Counted from the stretch's first letter, positions 1 to 7,286 are shown. The stretch is 9,561 nt of DNA from Oscillibacter sp. (GCA_003487665.1 DNFA01000049.1:16640-26200), one strand, 5' to 3'. A program made the numbers and translations. The notes: generated by a model not told the origin, from the letters alone.

Positions 1-17
1 AGGTTTTTTGACAGTCT

Positions 18-42
18 GAGACCGGCTCGATGAGCCGGTCTC
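18..42. terminator. Perfect 11-bp stem-loop downstream of rnj, probable terminator
   Basis: GAGACCGGCTC, a 3-nt loop and GAGCCGGTCTC form a perfect GC-rich hairpin 10 bases beyond the rnj stop codon. Which strand it terminates is unclear. Read on the plus strand the stem is followed by TTTCCGTATCTT, a weak U-rich tail that would suit a gene entering from the left. Read on the minus strand, after rnj, the 3' flank is AGACTGTC followed by A6, with no U-tract. It may therefore end a convergent gene outside the window, serve both sides poorly, or only protect the rnj mRNA 3' end. Confidence 0.6.
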
Positions 43-52
43 TTTCCGTATC

Positions 53-1711
53 TTACAGCTTCGTGACCATGGGGATGATCATGGGGCTGCGCTTTGTGTG
101 CTTGTAGAGATAGCTGCTCACCGCCGAGCGGACGGCGCGGCATACGTCGCCCTCGTCCCGGCGCTTCCTGGCGGACATGCCGTCCACCGTCTCTGTGGCC
201 ACGCGGCGCAGACTCTCCAGCAGCTCCTCGGATTCCTTTACATATACAAAGCCGCGGGTGACGATCTCCGGCGGGCACAGCAGCTGGTGGTCGTGGCTGG
301 ACATGGGCAGCACGATGACCACCATGCCGTCCTCAGCCAGCAGCTTGCGGTCGTTGAGCACCACGGCGCCCACCTCACCCACGCCGCTGCCGTCCACGAA
401 CACCTCGCCGGCGGGGACACTCGTCTCGCACTTGATGTGCTTGGTGGTCAGCTCGATGACGGAACCGTTGTCAGCCACGATGATGTTGTTGGGCTGCATG
501 CCCATGCTCTCGGCCACCCGCTTGTGGATCTGCAGCATGCGCTGCTCGCCGTGGAGGGGGATGAAGAACCGGGGCTTCGTCAGCGCGTGGATGATCTTCA
601 GCTCCTCCTGGCAGGCGTGGCCGGACACATGCAGCATGTCGGCCTTGTCATACACCACGTCCGCGCCCTTGCGGAACAGCTCGTTGATGACCCGCCCCAC
701 CGTCACCTCGTTGCCGGGGATGGCGCTGGCGGAGATGATGACCTTGTCGCCGGGGCCGATGTCCACCTGCTTGTGGGTGGAGAAGGCCATGCGGTACAGG
801 GCGCTCATCTCCTCGCCCTGGGAGCCGGTGGTGACGATGACCTGCTGGTTCAGGGGCAGACCCTTGATGCGGTTGATGTCCACCAGCGTGTTCTTGGGCA
901 CCTTCATGTAGCCCAGCTCCGTGGAGACCTTCATGATGTTCTCCATGCTCCGGCCGGTGACGGCCACCTTCCGCCCGCAGGCGGCGGCGGCGTCCAGCAC
1001 CTGCTGGATGCGGTGGACGTTGCTGGCGAAGGTGGTGACGATGATGCGCTGCTGGCAGCCGGTGAACTGCCGCTTAAACGTGGCGCCCACGGCGCGCTCG
1101 CTCATGGTATAGCCGGGGCGCTCCACGTTGGTGGAGTCCGCCAGCAGCGCCAGCACGCCCTGCTTGCCCAGCTCGCCGAACCGCGCCAGATCGATGACCT
1201 CGCCGTCGATGGGTGTGGAGTCGATCTTGAAGTCGCCGGTGTGGACGATGGCGCCCATGCGGGTGTGGATGGCGAAGGCCACGGAGTCGGCGATGGAGTG
1301 GTTCACATGGATGAACTCCACCTGGAATTTGCCTGCCCGGACGGTCTGCCCCGGCTCCACGGTGATGAGCTTGGTGGAGCCCACCAGCCCGTGCTCCTGC
1401 AGCTTCAGCTTGATAAGCCCCGCCGTGAATTTCGTGCAGTAGATGGGCAGGTTGATCTGCTTGAGCACATAGGGGATGGCGCCGATGTGATCCTCGTGGC
1501 CGTGGGTGATGAACAGACCCCGCAGACGGCTGCGGTTCTTCACCAGATACGTCACGTCGGGGATGACGCAGTCGATGCCGTACATGTCGTCGCCGGGGAA
1601 TGCCATGCCGCAGTCCACCACGATGATCTCGCCGCCGTACTCATAGGCGGTCATGTTCTTGCCGATCTCGTTCAGACCGCCAAGAGGGATGATTTTCAGT
1701 TTTTCTGCCAT
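53..1711 (-). CDS. rnj: Ribonuclease J (metallo-beta-lactamase / beta-CASP RNase)
   Basis: The 552-residue product is of usual RNase J length. This cytoplasmic enzyme combines endonuclease and 5'-to-3' exonuclease activity and drives mRNA decay and rRNA maturation in Firmicutes lacking RNase E. The N-terminal metallo-beta-lactamase core carries HGHEDH (residues 70-75), HVNH (135-138) and HTGD (157-160), which supply the two-zinc site. The beta-CASP part follows (about 200-370), with SGH (363-365) and PLHGE (385-389), then a C-terminal domain ending in MIIPMVTKL. The start at 1711 gives MAEKLKIIPLGGLNEIGKN, which matches the family N-terminus. An in-frame ATG at 1816 would add 35 residues unlike any RNase J and has no ribosome binding site. 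All zinc ligands that I can place are present, so the enzyme should be active. The gene is divergent from gdpP. Whether it is J1 or J2 cannot be told from one gene. Confidence 0.96.
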   Translation of the reverse strand: MAEKLKIIPLGGLNEIGKNMTAYEYGGEIIVVDCGMAFPGDDMYGIDCVIPDVTYLVKNRSRLRGLFITHGHEDHIGAIPYVLKQINLPIYCTKFTAGLIKLKLQEHGLVGSTKLITVEPGQTVRAGKFQVEFIHVNHSIADSVAFAIHTRMGAIVHTGDFKIDSTPIDGEVIDLARFGELGKQGVLALLADSTNVERPGYTMSERAVGATFKRQFTGCQQRIIVTTFASNVHRIQQVLDAAAACGRKVAVTGRSMENIMKVSTELGYMKVPKNTLVDINRIKGLPLNQQVIVTTGSQGEEMSALYRMAFSTHKQVDIGPGDKVIISASAIPGNEVTVGRVINELFRKGADVVYDKADMLHVSGHACQEELKIIHALTKPRFFIPLHGEQRMLQIHKRVAESMGMQPNNIIVADNGSVIELTTKHIKCETSVPAGEVFVDGSGVGEVGAVVLNDRKLLAEDGMVVIVLPMSSHDHQLLCPPEIVTRGFVYVKESEELLESLRRVATETVDGMSARKRRDEGDVCRAVRSAVSSYLYKHTKRSPMIIPMVTKL

Positions 1712-1724
1712 AAAATAGTAAATT

Positions 1725-1732
1725 CTCCTTTT
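1725..1732 (-). promoter_or_regulatory. Ribosome binding site supporting the rnj start
   Basis: On the minus strand AAAAGGAG lies 13 bases before the ATG at 1711. The spacing is longer than ideal, but no comparable purine-rich site precedes the upstream ATG at 1816, which favours the shorter protein. Confidence 0.6.
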
Positions 1733-1769
1733 CTTTACAAAGCGGGAGCGCTGCGGCGGCGGGGAAAAT

Positions 1770-1793
1770 GACCGCACCAAAGCAAAGGCGGTC
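1770..1793 (-). promoter_or_regulatory. Leader stem-loop upstream of rnj
   Basis: GACCGC and GCGGTC form a 6-bp stem with a 12-nt loop in the predicted rnj leader. On the minus strand the stem is followed by ATTTTCC, a short U-rich tail. It could be a weak attenuator, or a chance hairpin in GC-rich DNA. No known riboswitch family is recognised in this leader. Confidence 0.25.
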
Positions 1794-1907
1794 TGCTCTG
1801 CCCGTCTGCCCTGCATCGCAGAGGGGAGGAAGCAGCCTGTCGCCCGTCGTCAGCACTCGATGTAGTTGGATATATTGACCGCGGCGTCCACACACCGCGA
1901 AACAACC

Positions 1908-1932
1908 AAAAAACATGCGCCGTATTCGGCAC
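1908..1932 (-). promoter_or_regulatory. 5'-terminal stem-loop plus T6 at the start of the rnj leader
   Basis: On the minus strand GTGCCG, loop AATA and CGGCGC form a 6-bp stem (one G-U pair) with a tetraloop, followed three bases later by TTTTTT. Given the -10 box at 1942-1947, transcription should begin near 1935, so the hairpin would start within the first few nucleotides of the mRNA. That placement fits a structure shielding the 5' end from degradation. The stem plus T6 also resembles a very early intrinsic terminator. Both roles are inference. Confidence 0.4.
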
Positions 1933-1941
1933 TTTTCACAA

Positions 1942-1970
1942 ATTATAGCACATTCTTTTCCGTTTGTACA
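1942..1970 (-). promoter_or_regulatory. Predicted sigma-A-like promoter for rnj
   Basis: Reading the minus strand, TGTACA (1970-1965) is separated by 17 bases from a perfect TATAAT (1947-1942). The -10 is preceded by TGC, giving an extended -10 (TGCTATAAT). The -35 matches TTGACA at four of six positions. The predicted start near 1935 leaves a leader of about 220 nt before the rnj ATG. Confidence 0.7.
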
Positions 1971-1978
1971 CCCCCAAC

Positions 1979-2014
1979 TTGCCGACGGCTTTCGCCCCGA
2001 TGCGGCGGCGGCAA
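1979..2014. repeat. Inverted repeat between the two divergent promoters
   Basis: TTGCCG (1979-1984) pairs with CGGCAA (2009-2014). After one mismatch CG (1986-1987) pairs with CG (2006-2007). It lies upstream of both predicted -35 boxes (1965-1970 for rnj, 2045-2050 for gdpP), so neither main transcript should contain it. It could be a protein-binding site, a relic of a terminator or chance. No T-tract follows it on either strand. Confidence 0.3.
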
Positions 2015-2044
2015 AAAATCCGGCATGATTTCCGCAAAACGTAG

Positions 2045-2073
2045 TTGTTCGCGCGCCGGTTCTGTGGTATAAT
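2045..2073 (+). promoter_or_regulatory. Predicted sigma-A-like promoter for the gdpP-led gene run
   Basis: TTGTTC (2045-2050) and a perfect TATAAT (2068-2073) are separated by exactly 17 bases. The bases before the -10 read TGG, an extended -10 motif. The predicted start near 2080 gives a leader of only about 45 nt before the GTG start. I see no other clear promoter downstream, so this one may serve gdpP through at least hpt. Confidence 0.78.
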
Positions 2074-2085
2074 CAATCGATTATA
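2068..2085. promoter_or_regulatory. Palindrome over the gdpP -10 box and start site, possible operator
   Basis: TATAATC, centre AATC and GATTATA form a 7+4+7 inverted repeat. The first arm contains the -10 box and the second covers the predicted transcription start. AATCGATT inside it is itself an 8-bp perfect palindrome. The AT-rich patch stands out against GC-rich flanks. A repressor bound here would block the promoter, but no regulator is known to me for this motif and AT-rich promoters can produce such symmetry by chance. Confidence 0.35.
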
Positions 2086-2108
2086 TTGGAGATTTATCCT
2101 CTTTTCGG

Positions 2109-2116
2109 AAAGGAGG
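2109..2116 (+). promoter_or_regulatory. Strong ribosome binding site fixing the gdpP GTG start
   Basis: AAAGGAGG sits 7 bases before the GTG at 2124. This near-perfect Shine-Dalgarno at ideal spacing identifies the GTG as the start although it is not ATG. Confidence 0.85.
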
Positions 2117-2123
2117 CGAGCCT

Positions 2124-4112
2124 GTGAGCAAAAAGATCATCCGCGGGTTCCGCACCAACATGACGCTGTACAGCCTGTGTCTGATCGCGTTCGTGGCCGT
2201 TACCGCGCCCTTTGAGCCGCTGCTGGCGCTGGCGGAGGCGGCGGTGGCCGTGCTGGTCATTCTGGTGGGGCGGCGCCGCACGAAAATGGCGCAGGCCTCC
2301 GTGCGGCAGTATATGGATCGGGTGTCCGGCGGTATGGACACCGCCCGCTCCAGCAACATGCTGTACGCGCCGCTGCCCATGCTGGTGTTCGACGTGACCA
2401 CCGGCGAGATCCTGTGGTGCAACGATATGTTCATGCAGCTCACCACCCAGAAGGAGAAGATATTCGAGACGGCGGTGGACGCGGTGATCCCCGATTTCAC
2501 CTACCGCTGGCTCATAGAGGGCAAGCAGGAGTATCCGGAGCAGTTCCGCTGGAACGACCGCATCTACCGGGTGTTCGGCGCTCTGAGCCGCCCGGAGCCG
2601 GAGGGCGGCGAGCAGCCCACGCTGGCCACCACCTACTGGATGGACATCACCGAGCCGGAGCAGATGCGCCAGACACTGGAGCTGACAAAGCCCCTGCTGG
2701 CCATCCTGATGGTGGACAACTACGAGGAGCTGATGAAGGCCTGCCCGGAAAACAAGCGCTCGGCGCTGCTGGCTGCGCTGGAGGAGCAGATGAACACATG
2801 GGCGGCGGGCACCGGCGGACTGCTGCTGGGCTACGACCGCGACCGGTACCTGTTCCTGTTTGAGGAGAAGGACTACACCGGCTTCACCGAGAGCAAGTTC
2901 GACGTGCTGGAAAAGGTGCGGCAGGTGCAGGCCGGCGAGGGCGTGTCCGCCACGCTGTCCATCGGCGTGGGACGGGACGAGGACAGCTTCGAGCAGCTGT
3001 TCAAGAACGCGTCGCTGGCGCTGGAGATGGCGCTCAGCCGCGGCGGAGATCAGGCCGTGGTGAAGGATCGCGTGAACTTCGAGTTCTACGGCGGCCGCAG
3101 CAAGAGCACCGAGAAGCGCACCAAGGTCAAGTCCCGTGTCATGGCCAATGCCCTGGGCGAGCTGATCGACGACGCCCGGCAGGTGTACGTCATGGGTCAC
3201 AAGTACGCGGACATGGACTCCCTGGGCGCTGCCGTGGGTATCTGCTGCATCGTCCGCAAGCGGGGCAAGCCCTGCCAGATCGTTATCGACACCGAGAACA
3301 ACGCCGCCCATCCCATCCTACGGCGGCTTGCCGAGCAGCCGGAATACGCCGGCGTTACCATCTCCGGGGCGGACGCCTTCATTAAGTGTCAGCCCGGCGC
3401 GCTGCTGGTAGTGGTGGACACCAACCGCCCCGAAAGCGTGGAATCCGAGGAGATGCTGGAGACGTGCAACCGGGTGGCGGTCATCGACCACCACCGCCGG
3501 GGCAGCAGCTACATCGAAAAGATGGCGCTGAACTACCACGAGCCCTACGCCTCCTCCGCCAGCGAGCTGGTGGCGGAGCTGATGCAGTATTTGCTGGAGC
3601 CGTCCGACGTGCTCAAGTGCGAGGCCGAGGCGCTTCTGGCGGGCATCGTGCTGGACACCAAGAATTTCACCAACCGCACCGGCGGACGCACCTTCGAGGC
3701 GGCAGCCTACCTGCGCCGTATCGGGGCGGACACCCAGGATGTGCAGCGCATGTTCCAGGGCGACCTGCAATCCATGATCGCCCGCTACGCCATCATCCGG
3801 CAGGCGGAGCTGTACCGGGACGACATGGCGGTGGTGGCGCTGGACGAGGAGTGCGACCGGGTGACGGCGGCCAAGGCCGCCGACGAGCTGCTGACGCTCA
3901 AGGGCATCCGCGCCAGCTTCGTGCTGTATAAGAAGGGCACCGGCGTGTATATGTCCGCCCGCTCGCTGGGCGAGGTGAACGTGCAGGTGATCCTGGAAGC
4001 GCTGGGCGGCGGAGGAAACTCCACCACTGCCGGCGGTCAGGCGGAGAACATCACCGTGGAGGAGGCCAAGGCAAAGCTGCTGGAGGCCATCGACCACTAT
4101 CTGGAAAACTAA
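2124..4112 (+). CDS. gdpP: GdpP-type cyclic-di-AMP phosphodiesterase (PAS, degenerate GGDEF, DHH/DHHA1)
   Basis: The 662-residue membrane protein matches the usual GdpP/YybT length and domain order. The family hydrolyses cyclic-di-AMP to 5'-pApA and so controls osmolyte balance and wall stress. Two hydrophobic segments (about 14-29 and 31-49) anchor it. A PAS-like region follows (about 80-180). A GGDEF-like fold (about 190-320) lacks the GGDEF signature, as is normal for GdpP. The catalytic DHH domain has GHKYADMDS (358-366), VVDTNRP (430-436), IDHH (454-457) and LDTKNF (510-515). The DHHA1 part ends with GGGGNSTTAGG (628-638), where the family more often has GGGGH, so residue 632 is Asn rather than His. 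Translation starts at GTG after a strong AAAGGAGG. rplI begins 20 bases after the stop, as in the conserved gdpP-rplI-dnaB order. I expect an active enzyme, with the His-to-Asn change the only reservation. Confidence 0.95.
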   Translation: MSKKIIRGFRTNMTLYSLCLIAFVAVTAPFEPLLALAEAAVAVLVILVGRRRTKMAQASVRQYMDRVSGGMDTARSSNMLYAPLPMLVFDVTTGEILWCNDMFMQLTTQKEKIFETAVDAVIPDFTYRWLIEGKQEYPEQFRWNDRIYRVFGALSRPEPEGGEQPTLATTYWMDITEPEQMRQTLELTKPLLAILMVDNYEELMKACPENKRSALLAALEEQMNTWAAGTGGLLLGYDRDRYLFLFEEKDYTGFTESKFDVLEKVRQVQAGEGVSATLSIGVGRDEDSFEQLFKNASLALEMALSRGGDQAVVKDRVNFEFYGGRSKSTEKRTKVKSRVMANALGELIDDARQVYVMGHKYADMDSLGAAVGICCIVRKRGKPCQIVIDTENNAAHPILRRLAEQPEYAGVTISGADAFIKCQPGALLVVVDTNRPESVESEEMLETCNRVAVIDHHRRGSSYIEKMALNYHEPYASSASELVAELMQYLLEPSDVLKCEAEALLAGIVLDTKNFTNRTGGRTFEAAAYLRRIGADTQDVQRMFQGDLQSMIARYAIIRQAELYRDDMAVVALDEECDRVTAAKAADELLTLKGIRASFVLYKKGTGVYMSARSLGEVNVQVILEALGGGGNSTTAGGQAENITVEEAKAKLLEAIDHYLEN

Positions 4113-4132
4113 CGTAAAGGAGACATACAGAC

Positions 4133-4582
4133 ATGAAGATCATTTTGAAGCAGGATATCAGAGGCAAGGGCAAGAAGGGGCAGATGATCGAGGCTGCCGA
4201 GGGCTACGCCCGCAACTACCTTATCCCCAGAGGGCTGGCGGTGGAGGCCACTGCCGACGCGGTGAACACCATGAACCTGCAGGCCAAGGCCAAGGCCAAG
4301 GCCGACGCCGAGGCCAAGGCCGAGGCGCTGGCCATCGCGGAGAAGCTGAAGTCCTGCCAGGTGAAGATCGCCGCCAAGGGCGGCGAGGGCGGCAAGCTGT
4401 TCGGCGCCATCACCGGCAAGGAGATCGCTGCGGCGCTGGCTGAGCAGTTCTCCCTGACCATCGACGGCAAGAAGCTGGTGCTGGAGCAGCCCATCAAGAG
4501 CTTCGGCAGCTACGAGGTCAAGGCCAAGCTGGGCTACGAGGTCAGCGGCACGGTGTACGTGCTGGTCATCGAGGAAAAGTAA
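4133..4582 (+). CDS. rplI: 50S ribosomal protein L9
   Basis: The 149-residue protein has the two-lobed L9 layout. The N-terminal rRNA-binding domain (1 to about 45) contains the family signature region GKGKKGQMIEAAEGYARNYL (11-30) followed by IPRGLA. A long central helix (about 45-75) is unusually rich in alternating Ala and Lys. The C-terminal domain (about 80-149) has GGKLFGAIT (86-94) and ends in VYVLVIEEK. L9 binds 23S rRNA near the L1 stalk and helps frame maintenance. AAAGGAG lies 10 bases before the ATG. It sits between gdpP and dnaB with short gaps and no terminator, so it is probably co-transcribed with both. Confidence 0.97.
   Translation: MKIILKQDIRGKGKKGQMIEAAEGYARNYLIPRGLAVEATADAVNTMNLQAKAKAKADAEAKAEALAIAEKLKSCQVKIAAKGGEGGKLFGAITGKEIAAALAEQFSLTIDGKKLVLEQPIKSFGSYEVKAKLGYEVSGTVYVLVIEEK
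4281..4303 (+). repeat. Short hexamer tandem repeat inside rplI
   Basis: Nearly four copies of GGCCAA run in tandem and encode the Ala-Lys alternation of the L9 linker helix (residues about 51-56). As 6-bp units they keep frame if copies are gained or lost, so linker length could vary between strains. Codon bias plus a low-complexity helix may fully explain it. Confidence 0.6.
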
Positions 4583-4615
4583 CATCCCACAGCTTTCCGG
4601 AAGGGAGGAGACATC

Positions 4616-5971
4616 ATGGCGGACAACGACGCGCTGCTTACAAACCAGATGCCCCATTCGCCGCAGGCGGAGCAGGCGGTGCTGGGCTCCATGCTCATTG
4701 ACGCCGACTGCGTCAAAGACGTGATGGATCAGCTCCAGACGCAGGACTTCTATCTGCGTACCAACCGGGATATATTCGAGACGATCTACCAGATGTTCGT
4801 CTACTCCAAGCCCATCGACGGCGTCACCGTGGCGGGCGAGATGGAGAAAAACGGCAAGAGCAACGAGCAGACCCGCTCCTATCTGGTGCAGCTGATGGAG
4901 GTAACGCCCACCAGCGCCAACGTTATGGAGTACGTCCGCATCGTGCAGGAGAAATCCCTCATGCGGCAGGTGGCCTTTGCCGCCGGGCGCATCACCGCCA
5001 TGGTGCAGCAGGGCACCGGCAGCGCCGGCGACATGCTGGAGGCAGCCGAGCAGCGGATCTACGCCATCCGCCGGGGCCGCAGCGCCCAGGGCATGGTGCC
5101 CGTGAGCATGGTACTGGGCGACGTGATGAGCCAGCTGGCGGAGCTGAGCGCCCGGGGCGGCAAGAGCGTCCCCGGCCTGTCCACCGGCCTGTCCGCCGTG
5201 GATGCCAAGATCAACGGCATGAACAAGTCCGACCTGCTGCTGCTGGCCGCCCGACCCGGCATGGGCAAGACCAGTATGGCGCTGAATGTGGCGCTGTCCG
5301 CCGCCCGGGAATCCGGCAAGACCGTGGCCATCTTCTCGCTGGAAATGTCCAAGGAGCAGCTGGTCACCCGCCTGATCGCCAGCGAGGGGCTGGTGGAGAA
5401 CCAGCGGCTCATCACCGGCAACCTGCGGGAGAGCGACTGGCAGCGCATCGCCGAGGCCGCGTCTGCCCTCAGCTGCATGGACATCCGCATCGACGACAAC
5501 CCGCTGCTGACCGTGGCGGATATGAACGCCAAGTGCCGCCGCCTGGAAAATCTGGGTCTGGTGGTCATCGACTATCTGCAATTGATGACCTCCGCCGGCG
5601 GCAAGGGCTATTCCGGCGAAAACCGCCAGCAGGCGGTGTCCGACATCAGCCGTATGCTGAAGATCATGGCAAAGGAGCTGCAGGTGCCGGTGCTGTGCCT
5701 CAGCCAGCTGAGCCGTGCCAACGAAAAGCGCGAGGACAAGCGCCCCATGCTGTCCGACCTGCGTGAATCCGGCGCCATCGAGCAGGACGCCGACATCGTC
5801 ATGTTCCTCTACCGCGACGACTACTACAACGCCGACACGGAGAAGCGCAACGTGGCCGAGTGCATCGTAGCCAAGAACCGCCACGGCGAAACGGGCAAGG
5901 TGGAGCTGCGCTGGATGCCGGAATACACCGCCTTCGGCACGCTGGAAACGCGGTACGACGAGGATGAGTAA
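4616..5971 (+). CDS. dnaB: Replicative DNA helicase DnaB (called DnaC in Bacillus)
   Basis: The 451-residue protein is the hexameric helicase that unwinds DNA at the fork and recruits primase. The N-terminal domain (about 10-110) starts with PHSPQAEQAVLGSML, the usual DnaB opening. A linker of about 40-50 residues leads to the RecA-like motor. Walker A is ARPGMGKTS (212-220). The catalytic Glu lies in FSLEMS (E243). Walker B is VVIDYLQLM (316-324). LSQLSR (362-367) and DLRESGAIEQDADIVMFLYR (381-400, containing the arginine-finger region) follow. No intein interrupts the motor, although DnaB is a common intein host. GGGAGGAG lies 5 bases before the ATG. The stop codon overlaps the tilS start by 8 bases. 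All expected ATPase motifs are present. Confidence 0.97.
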   Translation: MADNDALLTNQMPHSPQAEQAVLGSMLIDADCVKDVMDQLQTQDFYLRTNRDIFETIYQMFVYSKPIDGVTVAGEMEKNGKSNEQTRSYLVQLMEVTPTSANVMEYVRIVQEKSLMRQVAFAAGRITAMVQQGTGSAGDMLEAAEQRIYAIRRGRSAQGMVPVSMVLGDVMSQLAELSARGGKSVPGLSTGLSAVDAKINGMNKSDLLLLAARPGMGKTSMALNVALSAARESGKTVAIFSLEMSKEQLVTRLIASEGLVENQRLITGNLRESDWQRIAEAASALSCMDIRIDDNPLLTVADMNAKCRRLENLGLVVIDYLQLMTSAGGKGYSGENRQQAVSDISRMLKIMAKELQVPVLCLSQLSRANEKREDKRPMLSDLRESGAIEQDADIVMFLYRDDYYNADTEKRNVAECIVAKNRHGETGKVELRWMPEYTAFGTLETRYDEDE

Positions 5972-7262
5972 GCCCGTGGTGGACGCCGCGGCGTGGATGG
6001 AGCGCTTCGGCATGCTCCCGCCGCCCGGCGGGACGATCCTGTGCGCCGTATCCGGAGGACGGGACTCCGTGTGCCTGCTGGACTACCTGTGGCGTCTGGG
6101 ACAGGAGCGAGGCTTTTCCGTGGCCGCCGCCCACCTGAACCACGGCATGCGCCCCACGGCGCAGCGGGACGAGGAACTGGTGCGCCGGCTGTGCCGCCAG
6201 CGGGATATCCCCTTTTACACGGAAAAGGTGGACGTGTACGCCCTGTGCGATGCATGGCGCCTGACCGTGGAGGAGACAGGCCGCCGCGCCCGCTATGAAT
6301 TCCTGCGCCGCACCGCCGCGTCCATCGGCGCGGCCTTCATCGCCACCGCCCACCACCGGGAGGATCAGGCGGAGACGGTGCTGCTGCAATTGCTGCGGGG
6401 CACCGGCCCCCAGGGGCTTGCCGGCATTCCGCCGGTACGGGAGGGCATCATCCGCCCCCTGCTGGACACGCCCCGCGCCGCCATCGACGCCTATATCGCG
6501 GCGCATGACCTGCCCTACGTCACCGACGAGACGAATCTGGACACCCACTATGCCCGCAACCGCCTGCGGCTGGAGATCATGCCCCAGCTGCTGACCATCA
6601 ACCCCTCTGCGCCCGCCCATATCTGCCGCACGGCGGATATCCTGCGGGCGGAGAACGACTATCTGGACGCGCAGGCCGCCGCGCTGCTGCCGGACACCGG
6701 CACAGCCCTGCCCTGCCATACACTGCTGTCCGCCCCCGCCGCCCTGCGTCCCCGGATGCTGCGGCTGCTGGCGGAGCGATTGCCGGTGGGGAAGAAGGAC
6801 TTTTCCGCCGCCCATTACCGGGCGCTGGAGATGCTGGCGCAGACCGGCGGAACCCTGTCCCTGCCCGGCGGAGCCGCCGCCGTGTGCCGTCAGGGAACGC
6901 TGACGCTGACAGTCCCGGACGCGAGCCGTCCGGAGGAAACACCCCTGCACCCCGGCGACAACCGCGTGGGCGCGTGGCACATCCGCCTCAGCGATACATT
7001 TTCTCCCGATGCGCTGGCGGTGCGCCCCGGCGCGTGGAGCGCCCGCCCCTGGCGGCGGGAGGACGGCCTGACGCTGCCGGGCAGCCGCGGCCGCCGCAGT
7101 CTCAAGCGCCTGCTGGCCGAGCGGGGCGTCCCGCCGGAGCAGCGGGACGCTGTCCCGGTTTTCTGCCTTGCGGGGCAGGCCGCCGCCGTACCCGGCGTCG
7201 GTGTAGATGCGAGTGCTGTGCCGGAGCAACCCGGCAACACCATATATATTCAACTATTTTAG
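5964..7262 (+). CDS. tilS: tRNA(Ile)-lysidine synthase TilS
   Basis: TilS attaches lysine to C34 of the CAU-anticodon isoleucine tRNA using ATP, so that it reads AUA. The 432-residue protein has the N-type ATP-pyrophosphatase P-loop SGGRDS (30-35), then HLNHGMR (57-63), TAHHREDQAET (128-138) and YARNRLRLEIMP (196-207), all typical of the catalytic domain. The C-terminal TilS domain (about 355-430) includes RRSLKRLLAERGVPPEQRD. The ATG lies inside the last codons of dnaB, sharing 8 bases. The only purine-rich site is GAGG directly against the ATG, so translation is probably coupled to dnaB termination. An ATG at 5997 is a possible alternative, but it has no good ribosome binding site either. 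hpt starts 24 bases after the TAG stop, as in the common Firmicutes tilS-hpt pair. Confidence 0.95.
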   Translation: MSKPVVDAAAWMERFGMLPPPGGTILCAVSGGRDSVCLLDYLWRLGQERGFSVAAAHLNHGMRPTAQRDEELVRRLCRQRDIPFYTEKVDVYALCDAWRLTVEETGRRARYEFLRRTAASIGAAFIATAHHREDQAETVLLQLLRGTGPQGLAGIPPVREGIIRPLLDTPRAAIDAYIAAHDLPYVTDETNLDTHYARNRLRLEIMPQLLTINPSAPAHICRTADILRAENDYLDAQAAALLPDTGTALPCHTLLSAPAALRPRMLRLLAERLPVGKKDFSAAHYRALEMLAQTGGTLSLPGGAAAVCRQGTLTLTVPDASRPEETPLHPGDNRVGAWHIRLSDTFSPDALAVRPGAWSARPWRREDGLTLPGSRGRRSLKRLLAERGVPPEQRDAVPVFCLAGQAAAVPGVGVDASAVPEQPGNTIYIQLF

Positions 7263-7286
7263 GAGATAACGGAGGAACAAAGACCT

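Noticed and set aside
98..1771. A 557-codon open frame on the plus strand opposite rnj
   Set aside because: It mirrors RNase J codons in GC-rich DNA, has a low-complexity Leu/Val/His/Asp/Gly composition, and no ribosome binding site or recognisable domain.
1712..1816. A 35-residue N-terminal extension of RNase J from the ATG at 1816
   Set aside because: The extension does not match RNase J N-termini, lacks a ribosome binding site, and the ATG at 1711 gives the expected start.
1735..1932. Possible leader peptides in the rnj leader (starts near 1932 and 1916)
   Set aside because: No Shine-Dalgarno precedes either start, composition is unremarkable, and no run of regulatory codons is present.
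1712..1935. A known riboswitch or T-box in the rnj leader
   Set aside because: I could not identify the conserved core of any family; only short local hairpins are visible.
2080..2108. A second minus-strand promoter using TATAAT at 2085-2080
   Set aside because: No acceptable -35 lies 16-18 bases upstream (the site reads CCGAAA); the -10 match is produced by the palindrome.
4109..6013. A 634-codon minus-strand frame across rplI and dnaB, and similar antisense frames at 2094-3311, 3318-4097 and 5799-7253
   Set aside because: These are antisense shadows of well-identified plus-strand genes, with Gln/His/Leu/Ala/Gly/Val-rich translations and no family resemblance.
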